Both the position numbers and the translations under genes were made by a program. The notes under the pieces are model-generated. The model was not told the origin of the DNA. It did no database searches and saw nothing but the letters and a program-made list of their open reading frames with translations. DNA of 64,000 nucleotides from Altererythrobacter sp. B11 (GTDB taxonomy: Bacteria > Pseudomonadota > Alphaproteobacteria > Sphingomonadales > Sphingomonadaceae), in the NCBI RefSeq assembly GCF_003569745.1, contig NZ_AP018498.1, positions 434,001 to 498,000 of the forward strand, given 5' to 3'. Positions 44,148 to 52,530 of this stretch are shown here, in pieces (the stretch's first letter is position 1; the number at the start of each line of letters is the position of its first letter).

Positions 44148-44831
44148 ATGTTCCGACGCCCCACCATTCGCTACGGCCAGCCCCCCGAACCCACCACACC
44201 CTATCAGCGCGCCGCGCAGGTCTGGGACGACCGCATCGGCTCGGCGCGCGTGCAGGCGAAGAACTGGCGTCTCGCCTTCTTCGGCGCGCTTGCCCTGTCC
44301 GGTGGGCTCTCGGCCGGCCTCGTCTGGCAATCCGCCCGCGGCCACATCGTCCCCTGGGTTGTCCAGGTCGATCGACTGGGCGAGGCGCAGGCCGTCGCGC
44401 CAGCCGAGGCCAGCTATCGCCCGACCGATCCGCAGATCGCGTTCCATCTCGCCCGCTTCATCGAGCAGGTCAGGGCGATCCCGGCCGATCCGGTCATCGT
44501 CCGCCAGAACTGGCTGCGCGCCTACGACTTCACGACCGATCGGGGCGCGATGGCGCTCAATGACTACGCCCGCGCCAATGATCCCTTCGCCAATGTCGGC
44601 CGGGTGCAGGTCGCGGTGGACGTCTCCAGCGTGATCCGCGCCTCGCCCGACAGCTTCCGCGTCGCCTGGACCGAGCGGCGCTATCAGGACGGGAGCCTCG
44701 CCACCACCGAACACTGGTCGGCGATCCTCACCATCGTCGTGCAACCGCCGCGCACGCCCGACGCGCTGCGCAAGAACCCGCTCGGCGTGTTCGTCAACGC
44801 CCTCAACTGGAGCAAGGAGTTGTCGCAATGA
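44148..44831 (+). CDS. trbF: TrbF, VirB8-like scaffold protein
   Basis: A 227-residue protein with one membrane anchor (about residues 43-60) and a periplasmic NTF2-like VirB8 domain: IVPWVVQVDRLGEAQAV, NWLRAYDFTTDRGAMALNDY and WTERRYQDGSLATTEHWS. It starts MFRRPTIRYG. Coupled to trbG by an ATGA overlap. Confidence 0.92.
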   Translation: MFRRPTIRYGQPPEPTTPYQRAAQVWDDRIGSARVQAKNWRLAFFGALALSGGLSAGLVWQSARGHIVPWVVQVDRLGEAQAVAPAEASYRPTDPQIAFHLARFIEQVRAIPADPVIVRQNWLRAYDFTTDRGAMALNDYARANDPFANVGRVQVAVDVSSVIRASPDSFRVAWTERRYQDGSLATTEHWSAILTIVVQPPRTPDALRKNPLGVFVNALNWSKELSQ

Positions 44832-45844
44832 CCTGGCAATCCGCCCACCATGCCGCCAGCGCGGCAATGCTGCTTTCCGCAACCGCGCTCGCCGGCTGCG
44901 CCACCACGTCCGCAAAGCCGCCGGCCATCGCCTACGACGATCCGCCGCGCGAGATCGCGGCGACGCCGGCCGCACAGCCGCCGCGCGCCGTCGAGGTGGT
45001 GACGATCCCCGAACCCTTGCCGCTCCCCGGCCAATTGAAGCCGCTCGCGGCCGGGACGGCGACGTCCGAGCCCGCCGATCCGCGCCGCCGCGTCGGGGCC
45101 GCGAACGCGGCCGCCCGCGTGCAGCCCACCCGCGACGGTTATGTGAACGCCATCCAGCAATATCCCTGGACGCAGGGCGCGCTCTATCAGGTCTATACCG
45201 CGCCCGGCCAGGTGACGGACATCGCCTTGCAGGAAGGGGAGCAGCTTGTGGGGCCGGGGCCGGTCGCGGCCGGCGATACGGTCAGGTGGATCATCGGCGA
45301 CACGGTGAGCGGCAGCGGGCAGACCGCGCGCGTGCATATTCTCGTGAAGCCCACCCGCCCCGACATCGGCACGAATCTGGTCATCAACACCGACCGGCGC
45401 ACCTATCACATCGAACTGCGCGCGACAGCTTCGACCTATATGGCCTCCGTCTCCTGGACCTACCCGCAGGACCAGCTCATCGCGCTACGCAGCGCCAATG
45501 CCGCCGCTGCCGTCTCGGCCCCCGTCGCCGCCGGCATCGACCTCGCCGCCCTCAATTTCCGCTACCGGATCGAGGGCGACCGCGTGCCGTGGAAGCCCGT
45601 CCGCGCCTTCGACGATTCCGCCCAGGTGTTCATCGAGTTTCCGGCCGGGATCTCGCAGGGCGAGATGCCGCCGCTGTTCGTGACCGGCGCGGCCGGCGAT
45701 GCCGAGCTGGTCAATTACCGGGTGCAGGGCCGCTACATGGTGGTGGACCGGCTGTTCGCCGCCGCCGAGCTGCGCCTGGGCGACCGGCGCAGCGAGCAGC
45801 GCGTCCGCATCGTGCGTGACGACGGGCGCAGGGGGCGGCCGTGA
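44828..45844 (+). CDS. trbG: TrbG, outer-membrane complex protein (VirB9-like)
   Basis: A 338-residue protein with a lipoprotein-type signal (LLSATALAGCATT; Cys at the lipobox). The VirB9/CagX domain follows: YVNAIQQYPWTQGALYQVYT, TDIALQEGEQLVG and FRYRIEGDRVPWKPVRAFDD. It forms the outer-membrane pore ring with TrbI. Coupled to both neighbours. Confidence 0.92.
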   Translation: MTWQSAHHAASAAMLLSATALAGCATTSAKPPAIAYDDPPREIAATPAAQPPRAVEVVTIPEPLPLPGQLKPLAAGTATSEPADPRRRVGAANAAARVQPTRDGYVNAIQQYPWTQGALYQVYTAPGQVTDIALQEGEQLVGPGPVAAGDTVRWIIGDTVSGSGQTARVHILVKPTRPDIGTNLVINTDRRTYHIELRATASTYMASVSWTYPQDQLIALRSANAAAAVSAPVAAGIDLAALNFRYRIEGDRVPWKPVRAFDDSAQVFIEFPAGISQGEMPPLFVTGAAGDAELVNYRVQGRYMVVDRLFAAAELRLGDRRSEQRVRIVRDDGRRGRP

Positions 45845-47073
45845 CCGATCCCGCCGGCAATACCCCGCCCGAAGGGGCCGCACCGCAAGCGCCGCGCGCC
45901 GACCCTCAAGCCTTCCAGCTTCGGGGCGACCCGCCCCGCGTCATGCGGCTTTCGCGCAAGGCGCTGGCCCTCATGGGCGTTGCCGCCGGCCTCGGCATCG
46001 GCGGCTCGCTGATCTACGCGCTCAAGCCGCCGGGCGAGAAGGAGGCCAAGGAACTCTACAGCACCGACAGCCGCGCCACGTCCGAGACCATCACCTCCGG
46101 GCCGCGCGACTACAGCCAGGCGCCGAAACTCGGCCCGCCGCTTCCCGGCGATCTCGGCGGCCCAATCGTCTCCGCCCAGCAGCGCGGGGAGAATGTCCCG
46201 GTCCCGCCGGTCGGTGCCCGGCCCGATCCGCGCGCCCAGGCCGAGGAAGCCGCCCGCCAGCGCGCCCAGCAGGAACGCGACGCCGCGCGCATGAGCGGCG
46301 TGTTCCTCGGCGGCAGCAGCGCCGGGGCCGCTGCGATGCCGTCCCTGCCGAACTTCGCAATGGCAGCGCCGGACGCCGCCGCTCCGCGGCCCCCAGGACA
46401 ACCAGATGGCTCGGCCGCGCAGGGCGACCAAGCCGCCAAGCGGGCCTTCATGGCCCAGGCGCCCAATGCGCGCACGGTGAGCGTCGAGCGCCTGGCCGCG
46501 CCAGCCTCGCCCAACATCGTGCAGGCCGGCAGCATCATCCCGGCGGCGCTCATCACCGGCATCCGTTCGGACCTTCCGGGGCAGATCACCGCCCAGGTGA
46601 CGGCCAACGTCTATGACAGCCCTACGGGCCGCATCCTGCTCATCCCGCAAGGCGCCCGGCTGATCGGCGAATATGACAGCGAGATCGCCGCCGGACAGAC
46701 CCGCGCGCTGCTCGCCTGGGATCGGCTTATCATGCCGGACGGCCGCTCGATCGTTCTCGAGCGCCAGCCCGGTGCCGACGCGGCCGGCTATGCTGGCCTA
46801 CAGGACCGCGTGAACCAGCATTGGGGCAATCTCCTGAAAGCCGCCGCCGTCTCGACGCTGCTCGGCGTCGGCGCCGAGCTGGGCGCGGACAGCGAGGACG
46901 ACCTGACTCGCGCGCTCAGGCGCGGCTCGCAGGACACCATCAACCAGACCGGCCAGCAGATCGTGCGGCGGCAATTGAATGTGCAGCCGACGCTCACCAT
47001 CCGGCCGGGGCATCCGCTGCGCGTGGTCCTGACCCGCGACCTCGTATTGGAGCCGGTTGGAGGCGCACGATGA
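45841..47073 (+). CDS. trbI: TrbI, VirB10-like channel protein
   Basis: A 410-residue protein with an N-terminal cytoplasmic tail, one membrane segment (ALALMGVAAGLGIGGSLIYAL), a proline-rich linker and the C-terminal VirB10 domain: IIPAALITGIRSDLPGQITA, LIPQGARLIGEYDSEI and DRLIMPDGRSIVLERQPGAD. It spans the envelope and senses ATP use by the channel ATPases. It overlaps the DUF2274 gene. Confidence 0.92.
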   Translation: MTDPAGNTPPEGAAPQAPRADPQAFQLRGDPPRVMRLSRKALALMGVAAGLGIGGSLIYALKPPGEKEAKELYSTDSRATSETITSGPRDYSQAPKLGPPLPGDLGGPIVSAQQRGENVPVPPVGARPDPRAQAEEAARQRAQQERDAARMSGVFLGGSSAGAAAMPSLPNFAMAAPDAAAPRPPGQPDGSAAQGDQAAKRAFMAQAPNARTVSVERLAAPASPNIVQAGSIIPAALITGIRSDLPGQITAQVTANVYDSPTGRILLIPQGARLIGEYDSEIAAGQTRALLAWDRLIMPDGRSIVLERQPGADAAGYAGLQDRVNQHWGNLLKAAAVSTLLGVGAELGADSEDDLTRALRRGSQDTINQTGQQIVRRQLNVQPTLTIRPGHPLRVVLTRDLVLEPVGGAR

Positions 47074-47291
47074 GCAAATTGAAGCTGGGGCCGCTGGCCG
47101 ACGATCGGCCGGTCAAGCTCTCTGTGGAGCTGCCCGCCGCCGTGCATCGCGACTTGCAAGCCTATGCCGCCGCGCTCGCGGCCGAGACCGGGGGATCGCC
47201 GGTCCCGCCCGACAAGCTGGTCGCGCCGATGCTCACCCGGTTCATGGAAACCGACCGGGCCTTTCGCCGGCACCGCGCGCAGGGGAAATGA
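47070..47291 (+). CDS. DUF2274 family protein
   Basis: A 73-residue protein: KLKLGPLADDRPVKLSVELP, YAAALAAETGG and MLTRFMETDRAFRRH. It resembles a ribbon-helix-helix protein and is the usual last gene of the trb operon in this ICE class. Function unknown; possibly a regulator. ATGA overlap with trbI. Confidence 0.82.
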   Translation: MSKLKLGPLADDRPVKLSVELPAAVHRDLQAYAAALAAETGGSPVPPDKLVAPMLTRFMETDRAFRRHRAQGK

Positions 47292-47309
47292 GGGCCGCGT
47301 TCGCTCGCC

Positions 47310-47618
47310 TCAATTCCCCATGAACTTCTTGAAACGCTCCCGGCCTTCCGCCTCGATCACGGCCTGCTCGGCGTTGGCACACTCGTCGCCGCGCGCCGTT
47401 CCTTCCGCGCATTGCGCCACGACCTGCCGCGCTTCATCGAGATGCGCCGCGAAATACTGCATCCCGCGCGGCTCAGCCGGCGCCGGGACGGCGGCAGGCG
47501 GGCCGGCGACGATCGCCGTCCGCTCGACGGGGACGATGATCGGGCGGAGGACGAAGCCCGCCCCGAACCCGATGATGAGCGTGACCAGCACGATGATGAG
47601 TGTCTTTCCTTGCGTCAT
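47310..47618 (-). CDS. TrbK-like small membrane-anchored protein (possible second entry-exclusion protein)
   Basis: A 102-residue protein with one N-terminal membrane segment (TLIIVLVTLIIGFGAGFVL) and a short periplasmic domain with CAEGTARGDECANAEQ. The C-terminus EGRERFKKFMGN is almost identical to the end of TrbJ. The cysteine spacing resembles the TrbK-type gene at 42457. It is coupled to the upstream lysR gene (ATGA) and converges on the trb operon. Entry exclusion or a TrbJ-related role is inferred. Confidence 0.6.
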   Translation of the reverse strand: MTQGKTLIIVLVTLIIGFGAGFVLRPIIVPVERTAIVAGPPAAVPAPAEPRGMQYFAAHLDEARQVVAQCAEGTARGDECANAEQAVIEAEGRERFKKFMGN

Positions 47619-48562
47619 GACGGCTCCTTTCCCGGTTGCTGAGAAGATGGCTGTGGCCTAGGCACCGACGGCATCGAATAGCGGGCGGTGACGAACTCAA
47701 GAAACCGGCGCAGCACCGGATTTTCATTGTCCTCACGCCAATAGCCGGAGAAGCCGATCCGCGTGTGGCCGTTGGTCTCGTGGACCTCGCGGAAGATCAC
47801 GCCGGGAACGTGAATACCGAGCGCAGATTCCGCGACGATCGAGATATGCACACCAAGCCCGACAACACTTAGAACAGTATCGCGCCCAATATCCTCCATG
47901 TCGATCTCGGGTGAATGGCTTGGTATCCCGAGCTTACTCAAGATCATGTTGCGGCTTTCTGGACCGGGATCTCGCTGCGTCAGCAGGAAGCGTTCACCGA
48001 TAAGGTCGGCCCAGTGGATGTTTTCACGGGCGGCAAGGCGATGGTCTTCTCGCATGGCCACCATTATTCGTTCGCTCCAGAACGAGCGGTTCACCAGCCC
48101 TGGGCAACGGGACTCGCCAATCATAATCGCGATGTCGAGCACCCCGTTTTCGATCCCGGCCAGCAACATTTTCCGGTCGCGCTCGAACCCGCGCAGCTTC
48201 ACGTTTGGATTGCGTTCGCCGAACTCGCTGAGTGTGGCGCGCAAATTCCCGGCTGAAAACGATGTGTAAAAGCCCACCGCCAGCCTGCCGGCCTCACCAT
48301 TACGCGTCGAGCGAACCCAGGCGTTTAATTCTTCCCACTCGCCCACAATTCGCTGCGCCGTGTAAAGATACGTCTCGCCGTCTTTTGTGAGCGTGGCGCC
48401 ACGCGTCCTGCGGTCGAACAGTGCCATGCCTAGCCGTTTCTCGACATCGAGAATGTGCCGGCTAAGTGTCGCTTGTTTAATATTGAGGTTGCGTGCCGCG
48501 CGGCTGAAGCTGCCCGCTTCGGCGGCCGCTATCAGATAGCGGAGCTGGCGTAGTTCAATCAC
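47615..48562 (-). CDS. LysR-family transcriptional regulator
   Basis: A 315-residue regulator. The N-terminal wHTH domain spans residues 1-60 (LRQLRYLIAAAEAGSFSRAA, then IKQATLSRHILDVEKRLG), followed by a periplasmic-binding-like effector domain. The GTG at 48562 is chosen because LysR proteins begin directly with this HTH. LysR regulators at the end of trb operons are common in related ICEs, where they can govern transfer. It lies 35 bp after dsbA-like and is coupled to the TrbK-like gene, so it could control either module. Confidence 0.88.
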   Translation of the reverse strand: MIELRQLRYLIAAAEAGSFSRAARNLNIKQATLSRHILDVEKRLGMALFDRRTRGATLTKDGETYLYTAQRIVGEWEELNAWVRSTRNGEAGRLAVGFYTSFSAGNLRATLSEFGERNPNVKLRGFERDRKMLLAGIENGVLDIAIMIGESRCPGLVNRSFWSERIMVAMREDHRLAARENIHWADLIGERFLLTQRDPGPESRNMILSKLGIPSHSPEIDMEDIGRDTVLSVVGLGVHISIVAESALGIHVPGVIFREVHETNGHTRIGFSGYWREDNENPVLRRFLEFVTARYSMPSVPRPQPSSQQPGKEPS

Positions 48563-48596
48563 AACCTTGCACGGCTTTGCGACATTTGTTGACCGC

Positions 48597-49271
48597 CTAA
48601 TCGCCCTCCCGAGCAAGTGCGACCGCTTGCCGAAGGGTCGCTAGATCGACCGCGCCCGGCAGCAGATAAGGTCCCACCATCAAGCCGGGCGTGCCGGAAA
48701 GACCGGCCATCGCTGCGAAGCGGCTCGTGCGGCCGAGCGCCTGACCAATCTCGGACCCATGTTGATCCAGATCGGCTTGGAGCCGGTTCCAATCTACACC
48801 GGCTCGATCCGCCGCCGCCCGGATGTTCTGGGATGACAGGCGGCCTTCGGTCTGCATAAGGGCAGCATTGAACTCAGCGTGCTTGCCCTGATACTGCGCC
48901 GCGATCGCCGCGCGAGCCGCCTCGGTGCTGGCGGCGCCGAAGATCGGCCAGTCGCGATAGACGAGCCGGACCTTGTTGTCCTCTCGCATCAGCGCGTCGA
49001 GCACGGGGTGCATTCGGCGACAATAGGGACATTGGTAATCGGTGAAGAAAACGATGGTCACGTCGTAACCTTCGGGTGCGACCGTTGGCGCGACAGGATC
49101 GTTCTGAATCTCCTCGCGGATGCGCAGCGCCTCGGCGGAAGGAGTGGTGCCGCCAGCTTCCGCGATCGACTGAGCCCGCGCATCGGCGCCGTTGCCGCCA
49201 CGCATCGCGAGCAGGCCCACCAGAACCAGCGCCGCAACCAGCACGGCTGCGATCGACATCTTCTTTTTCAT
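48597..49271 (-). CDS. DsbA-like thiol:disulfide protein
   Basis: A 224-residue protein with an N-terminal membrane anchor or signal (SIAAVLVAALVLVGLLAM) and a thioredoxin/DsbA fold. The active site is CPYC in FFTDYQCPYCRRMHPV, and the cis-Pro region is GTPGLMVGPYLLPG. It would oxidise or isomerise periplasmic thiols. Coupled to the TlpA-like gene by ATGA. Confidence 0.88.
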   Translation of the reverse strand: MKKKMSIAAVLVAALVLVGLLAMRGGNGADARAQSIAEAGGTTPSAEALRIREEIQNDPVAPTVAPEGYDVTIVFFTDYQCPYCRRMHPVLDALMREDNKVRLVYRDWPIFGAASTEAARAAIAAQYQGKHAEFNAALMQTEGRLSSQNIRAAADRAGVDWNRLQADLDQHGSEIGQALGRTSRFAAMAGLSGTPGLMVGPYLLPGAVDLATLRQAVALAREGD

Positions 49272-50074
49272 GACGTCATCCTCTCAAGGTCTCGAAGCGC
49301 CGCCAGCAAGGCTGCGCGGGATATCTCGCCGGTGTGCGTGCGCCGGATGCGCCCGTCGGCGTCGATGAACAGGGTGGTGGGCATCGCCCGCGTTCCGATC
49401 GCCTCGCCCAGAGCGCCGAGCGGATCGAGCCGGATTGAGGTATCCGCCAAGCCCTCCCGCGCGAGATAGTCGCGCACCCGGCTCACATCCTCGCCCTGGT
49501 TGACGAGGAGAATGGGAATATCCGAGCCGGCGGCCACGTCGATCATCATCGGCATTTCGCGCCGGCAGGGCGGGCACCAGGTCGCCCATAGATTGACGAC
49601 AAAGGGTTGTCCGCGCAGGCTCTCGATCGGGATTGGGCGCTGCGCCATGTCTGCTAGGATCGGGCCGCTCGGCAATGGTCGCGGCTGCGGAGCCAGCAGC
49701 GCGGTTGCGGCAATCTGCGCGGAGACCAGCACGGCCAGGGATGCGACCAGCCCGGCGGTTGCGCGCTGACGGCCGAGCAGCATGACGATCACCACAGCGG
49801 TTGCAAGGACGCCGGGCCACAGCGAGAAACCGCCCTGCCATAGCGCGAGCACGGTCCAGGGCTCGATCGCGAAGGCAGGGGCGTTCTCGGCGACATAACC
49901 GACGCGCGCCGCTACAATGCCGACCGCAGCCGCGATCCAGGCAACACGCCCGGCCCGGCTTTCGGTTCGCGCGGCGATAAATCCGCCGACGCCGAGGAAC
50001 GCCCAAAGCAGCGCGACCGCGATCATGCGGTCGGTCGCGATCATGAGCGGACCCAGTTGCAGCACGCCTTCCAT
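49268..50074 (-). CDS. TlpA-like thioredoxin with a polytopic membrane N-terminus
   Basis: A 268-residue protein. About 125 residues of membrane helices come first, resembling a shortened prolipoprotein diacylglyceryl transferase-type domain (ATDRMIAVALLWAFLGVGGF, LWPGVLATAVVIVMLL). A periplasmic TlpA/ResA domain follows with active site CPPC in WATWCPPCRREMPMM. It likely passes reducing or oxidising equivalents to the DsbA-like partner. First gene of a leftward operon, divergent from the two-component genes. Confidence 0.85.
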   Translation of the reverse strand: MEGVLQLGPLMIATDRMIAVALLWAFLGVGGFIAARTESRAGRVAWIAAAVGIVAARVGYVAENAPAFAIEPWTVLALWQGGFSLWPGVLATAVVIVMLLGRQRATAGLVASLAVLVSAQIAATALLAPQPRPLPSGPILADMAQRPIPIESLRGQPFVVNLWATWCPPCRREMPMMIDVAAGSDIPILLVNQGEDVSRVRDYLAREGLADTSIRLDPLGALGEAIGTRAMPTTLFIDADGRIRRTHTGEISRAALLAALRDLERMTS

Positions 50075-50097
50075 GCTGGATGTCGTGTGCAGCGAAC

Positions 50098-50126
50098 CTT
50101 AAGGCAGGCTTAGGGTCACGCTTAAG
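50098..50126 (+). promoter_or_regulatory. Three CTTAAG-type direct repeats, likely response-regulator box
   Basis: CTTAAG at 50098, CTTAGG at 50109 and CTTAAG at 50121 are spaced 11 and 12 bp. The first pair fits the CTTAAG-N5-CTTAAG arrangement known for PmrA/QseB-type regulators. They lie between the divergent tlpA-like and response-regulator genes and could control both. Confidence 0.65.
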
Positions 50127-50159
50127 GCTGGGATAAGTTCGTGCGGTAAGGACGGCGGG

Positions 50160-50819
50160 ATGCGAATATTGGTAATCGAAGACGACGAGATCCTGCGCGA
50201 CGGCCTTGCCGCCGGGCTGGGCCTCGAAGGGTTCGAGGTGGACAGCGTGGTGAACTGCACCGACGCGCGCGCCGCCGTCGCGACGCAGGATCATGCGGCC
50301 ATCGTCCTCGATATCGGCTTGCCGGATGGCTCGGGCCTCGAACTCCTGACGGAGTGGCGGCGCGACGGGGTGAAGACGCCCATCCTTCTTCTGACCGCGC
50401 GCAACCTCATCGGCGACCGCATCGACGGGCTCGATGGCGGGGCGGACGACTATCTTGGCAAGCCGTTCGATCTTGGCGAGCTATCGGCACGCCTGCGGGC
50501 ACTTCTGCGGCGCTCGAGCGGCCGGGCCGAGAACGGGATCAGCCTGGGCGACCTGACGATCGACGAAGCCTGCCGCACCGTCGCCGTCGCCGGCGAGGAG
50601 GTGGCGCTGTCGCGGCGCGAATATGCGATCCTGCATGCACTCGCGAGCCATCCCGGCCACGTTCTCTCGCGCGGCCAATTGGAGGATCGCATCTACGGGT
50701 GGCAGGACGAGGTAGAGAGCAACGCCGTGGAGGTCCATATCCACAAGCTGCGCGCCAAGCTCGGCCGCGAGCGGATCGAGACCGTTCGCGGCGAAGGCTA
50801 TCGGATCGCCCGCCAATGA
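50160..50819 (+). CDS. OmpR/PhoB-family response regulator (QseB/PmrA-like)
   Basis: A 219-residue regulator. The receiver domain has acidic Asp8/Asp9, phospho-acceptor Asp51 in IVLDIGLPDG, and Lys in YLGKPFDLGEL. The C-terminal winged helix shows LSRREYAILHALASHPGHVL and YGWQDEVESNAVEVHIHKLR. The CTTAAG repeats upstream are a likely autoregulatory site. Coupled to the kinase by overlap. Confidence 0.92.
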   Translation: MRILVIEDDEILRDGLAAGLGLEGFEVDSVVNCTDARAAVATQDHAAIVLDIGLPDGSGLELLTEWRRDGVKTPILLLTARNLIGDRIDGLDGGADDYLGKPFDLGELSARLRALLRRSSGRAENGISLGDLTIDEACRTVAVAGEEVALSRREYAILHALASHPGHVLSRGQLEDRIYGWQDEVESNAVEVHIHKLRAKLGRERIETVRGEGYRIARQ

Positions 50820-52138
50820 TGTCGCTGCGTATCCGCCTTTTCGCGTTGGTGGCGGCGATCACCATGATCGTCTGGGCGGGCGCGGCCACCTGGACCGCGC
50901 TGTCCACGCGCGCGGAGGTGCAACGCGTCCTGGATGGACGTCTTATCGAGGCCGCCCGCATGGTGGCGGCGCTCGACGTGCCGATGGTCGATGAACCGAG
51001 GCGGCTCCCGCCCACGGCCTACACGCGCCAGCTCTCGTGCCAAATCTGGTCGATGGGTGGTGAATTGATCGGCCAGTCCGCCGGCGCGCCTGATCTGCCG
51101 CTCGCACAGGGGCAACCCGGATTTTCCGAGCGTCAGATCGGGGACCAGCATTGGCGGGTCTATACCCATGTCGATGCGCAACGCGGCCTGCGGGTGATGG
51201 TGGGCGACAATCTCAGTGTGCGCCAACGGCTCGTGACGGGCATGATGATCGGCCTGCTCCTGCCGGCGCTGGTGGGCCTGGCCGGGCTCGGCGTCCTCCT
51301 TTGGCTCGGGGTTGGGCGCGGGCTTCGGCCGCTCGATGCCTTGGCCCGGTCGATCGCGGCGCGCTCGCCGAGCAGCCTTACGCCCCTGGATGAGACCGTC
51401 GGCCCTAGCGAATTGCGGCACGTCGTGCAGGAAATGAACGGCCTGCTGCGGCGGCTTGAAGCGGCCCGCCAGGCCGAACGCGATTTTGTCGCCAATGCCG
51501 CGCATGAAATGCAGACGCCTTTGGCCGGGCTCAAGACGCAAGCGGAGGTCGCCCGGCGGGCAACGGACCCAGCCATGCGCGACCATGCGCTGGAGCAGAT
51601 CACGCGATCGGTGAACCGCACCAGTCGCATGGTGCGCCAGCTTCTCAGCCTCGCAGGTGAGGAGGGACGAGCGCGCGAGCCGCAGATTCAACCGGTCGTC
51701 CTCGACCCCGTGCTGGCCGAGGTGATCGACGACTATCGTGCGGTCGCGACAGCGCGTGATATGCGGATCGTCGTGGCGCCGTCATGCGAAGGAGCCGCGG
51801 CGCCGATGGCGCCCGAGGCTTTGCGCCAGGCGATCGGGAATCTTGTCGAGAACGCCCTTCATCACGCCGGTCCGGGCGGCGAAGTCGTCATCGCCTGCGA
51901 GACCAACGGCAAGGCAATGGAAATCTTGGTCATGGATCGCGGATCGGGCATCGCGCCGCAGGATCGGGATCGACTGCGCCGCCGCTTCGAGCGCGGGGCC
52001 GGTGTGCAGAATAGCGGGAGCGGCTTGGGGTTATCGATCGTCGAGGCAGCGGTGGAGAGTTGCGGCGCGCGCCTCGATCTGCGCGAACGGCCATCGGGCG
52101 GCTTGATCGCGGCAATCCGGTTCGATCGATCGATCTAG
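50816..52138 (+). CDS. Sensor histidine kinase
   Basis: A 440-residue membrane kinase. Two membrane segments (about residues 10-30 and 140-165) flank a periplasmic sensor domain with a single cysteine (RQLSCQIWSMGG). A HAMP-like linker follows, then the H-box DFVANAAHEMQTPLAGLKT, N-box AIGNLVENALHHAGPGG, and G-boxes VMDRGSGIAP and GSGLGLSIVEAA. It resembles QseC/TctE-type kinases. The signal is unknown; the thiol genes nearby suggest envelope redox or sulfur stress. Two ATGs (50816, 50819) are possible starts. Confidence 0.9.
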   Translation: MMSLRIRLFALVAAITMIVWAGAATWTALSTRAEVQRVLDGRLIEAARMVAALDVPMVDEPRRLPPTAYTRQLSCQIWSMGGELIGQSAGAPDLPLAQGQPGFSERQIGDQHWRVYTHVDAQRGLRVMVGDNLSVRQRLVTGMMIGLLLPALVGLAGLGVLLWLGVGRGLRPLDALARSIAARSPSSLTPLDETVGPSELRHVVQEMNGLLRRLEAARQAERDFVANAAHEMQTPLAGLKTQAEVARRATDPAMRDHALEQITRSVNRTSRMVRQLLSLAGEEGRAREPQIQPVVLDPVLAEVIDDYRAVATARDMRIVVAPSCEGAAAPMAPEALRQAIGNLVENALHHAGPGGEVVIACETNGKAMEILVMDRGSGIAPQDRDRLRRRFERGAGVQNSGSGLGLSIVEAAVESCGARLDLRERPSGGLIAAIRFDRSI

Positions 52139-52530
52139 ACGTTGAGAATGCGCGCGAAGGCGGCAGCGCCCTTCACGGACCTAGCGCGATCACCCACTAC
52201 GCCCGAGCCGGGCGCGATCATAGCAGGATTGCCCGAGCCAAACACCGCCTCGATGCTGCGCACGCACAGCTCGGTCGCATCGTCGGCGAGGCTGTAATAG
52301 ACCTGCTTGGCCTGCCGCCGCGTCGAAACCATGCCCGATTTGCGCAACTCCCCAAGTTGCTGGCTGAGCGCGGGCTGGCCGATGCCGGTGGCCTCGTCGA
52401 TCGCCGACACCGATTGCTCGCCGCGCGACAGCAGCAGCGACAGCACCATGAGGCGCTGCGGCTGGGCGAACGCCTTCAGCTTCTCCGTGGCCATGTCGGC
52501 CTGCGAACGGCTCTCCCACAACTCGGTCAT
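52135..52530 (-). CDS. ArsR-family repressor (BigR/SqrR-like)
   Basis: A 131-residue winged-helix regulator: LKAFAQPQRLMVLSLLLSRG, ATGIGQPALSQQLGELRKSG and RRQAKQVYYSLADD. This matches the BigR/SqrR subgroup, which senses sulfane sulfur through two cysteines. Here only the second position has Cys (TELCVRSIEAV); the first is replaced in LSLLLSR. So sensing may differ. It is co-translated with the peroxiredoxin gene. The palindrome at 53191-53216 is its probable operator. Confidence 0.8.
   Translation of the reverse strand: MTELWESRSQADMATEKLKAFAQPQRLMVLSLLLSRGEQSVSAIDEATGIGQPALSQQLGELRKSGMVSTRRQAKQVYYSLADDATELCVRSIEAVFGSGNPAMIAPGSGVVGDRARSVKGAAAFARILNV

Noticed and set aside
42435-44975. 846-codon open frame antisense to trbK-trbL-trbF
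   Set aside because: Biased composition caused by the Ala/Gly-rich trbL tail; no family features and it conflicts with well-supported trb genes.
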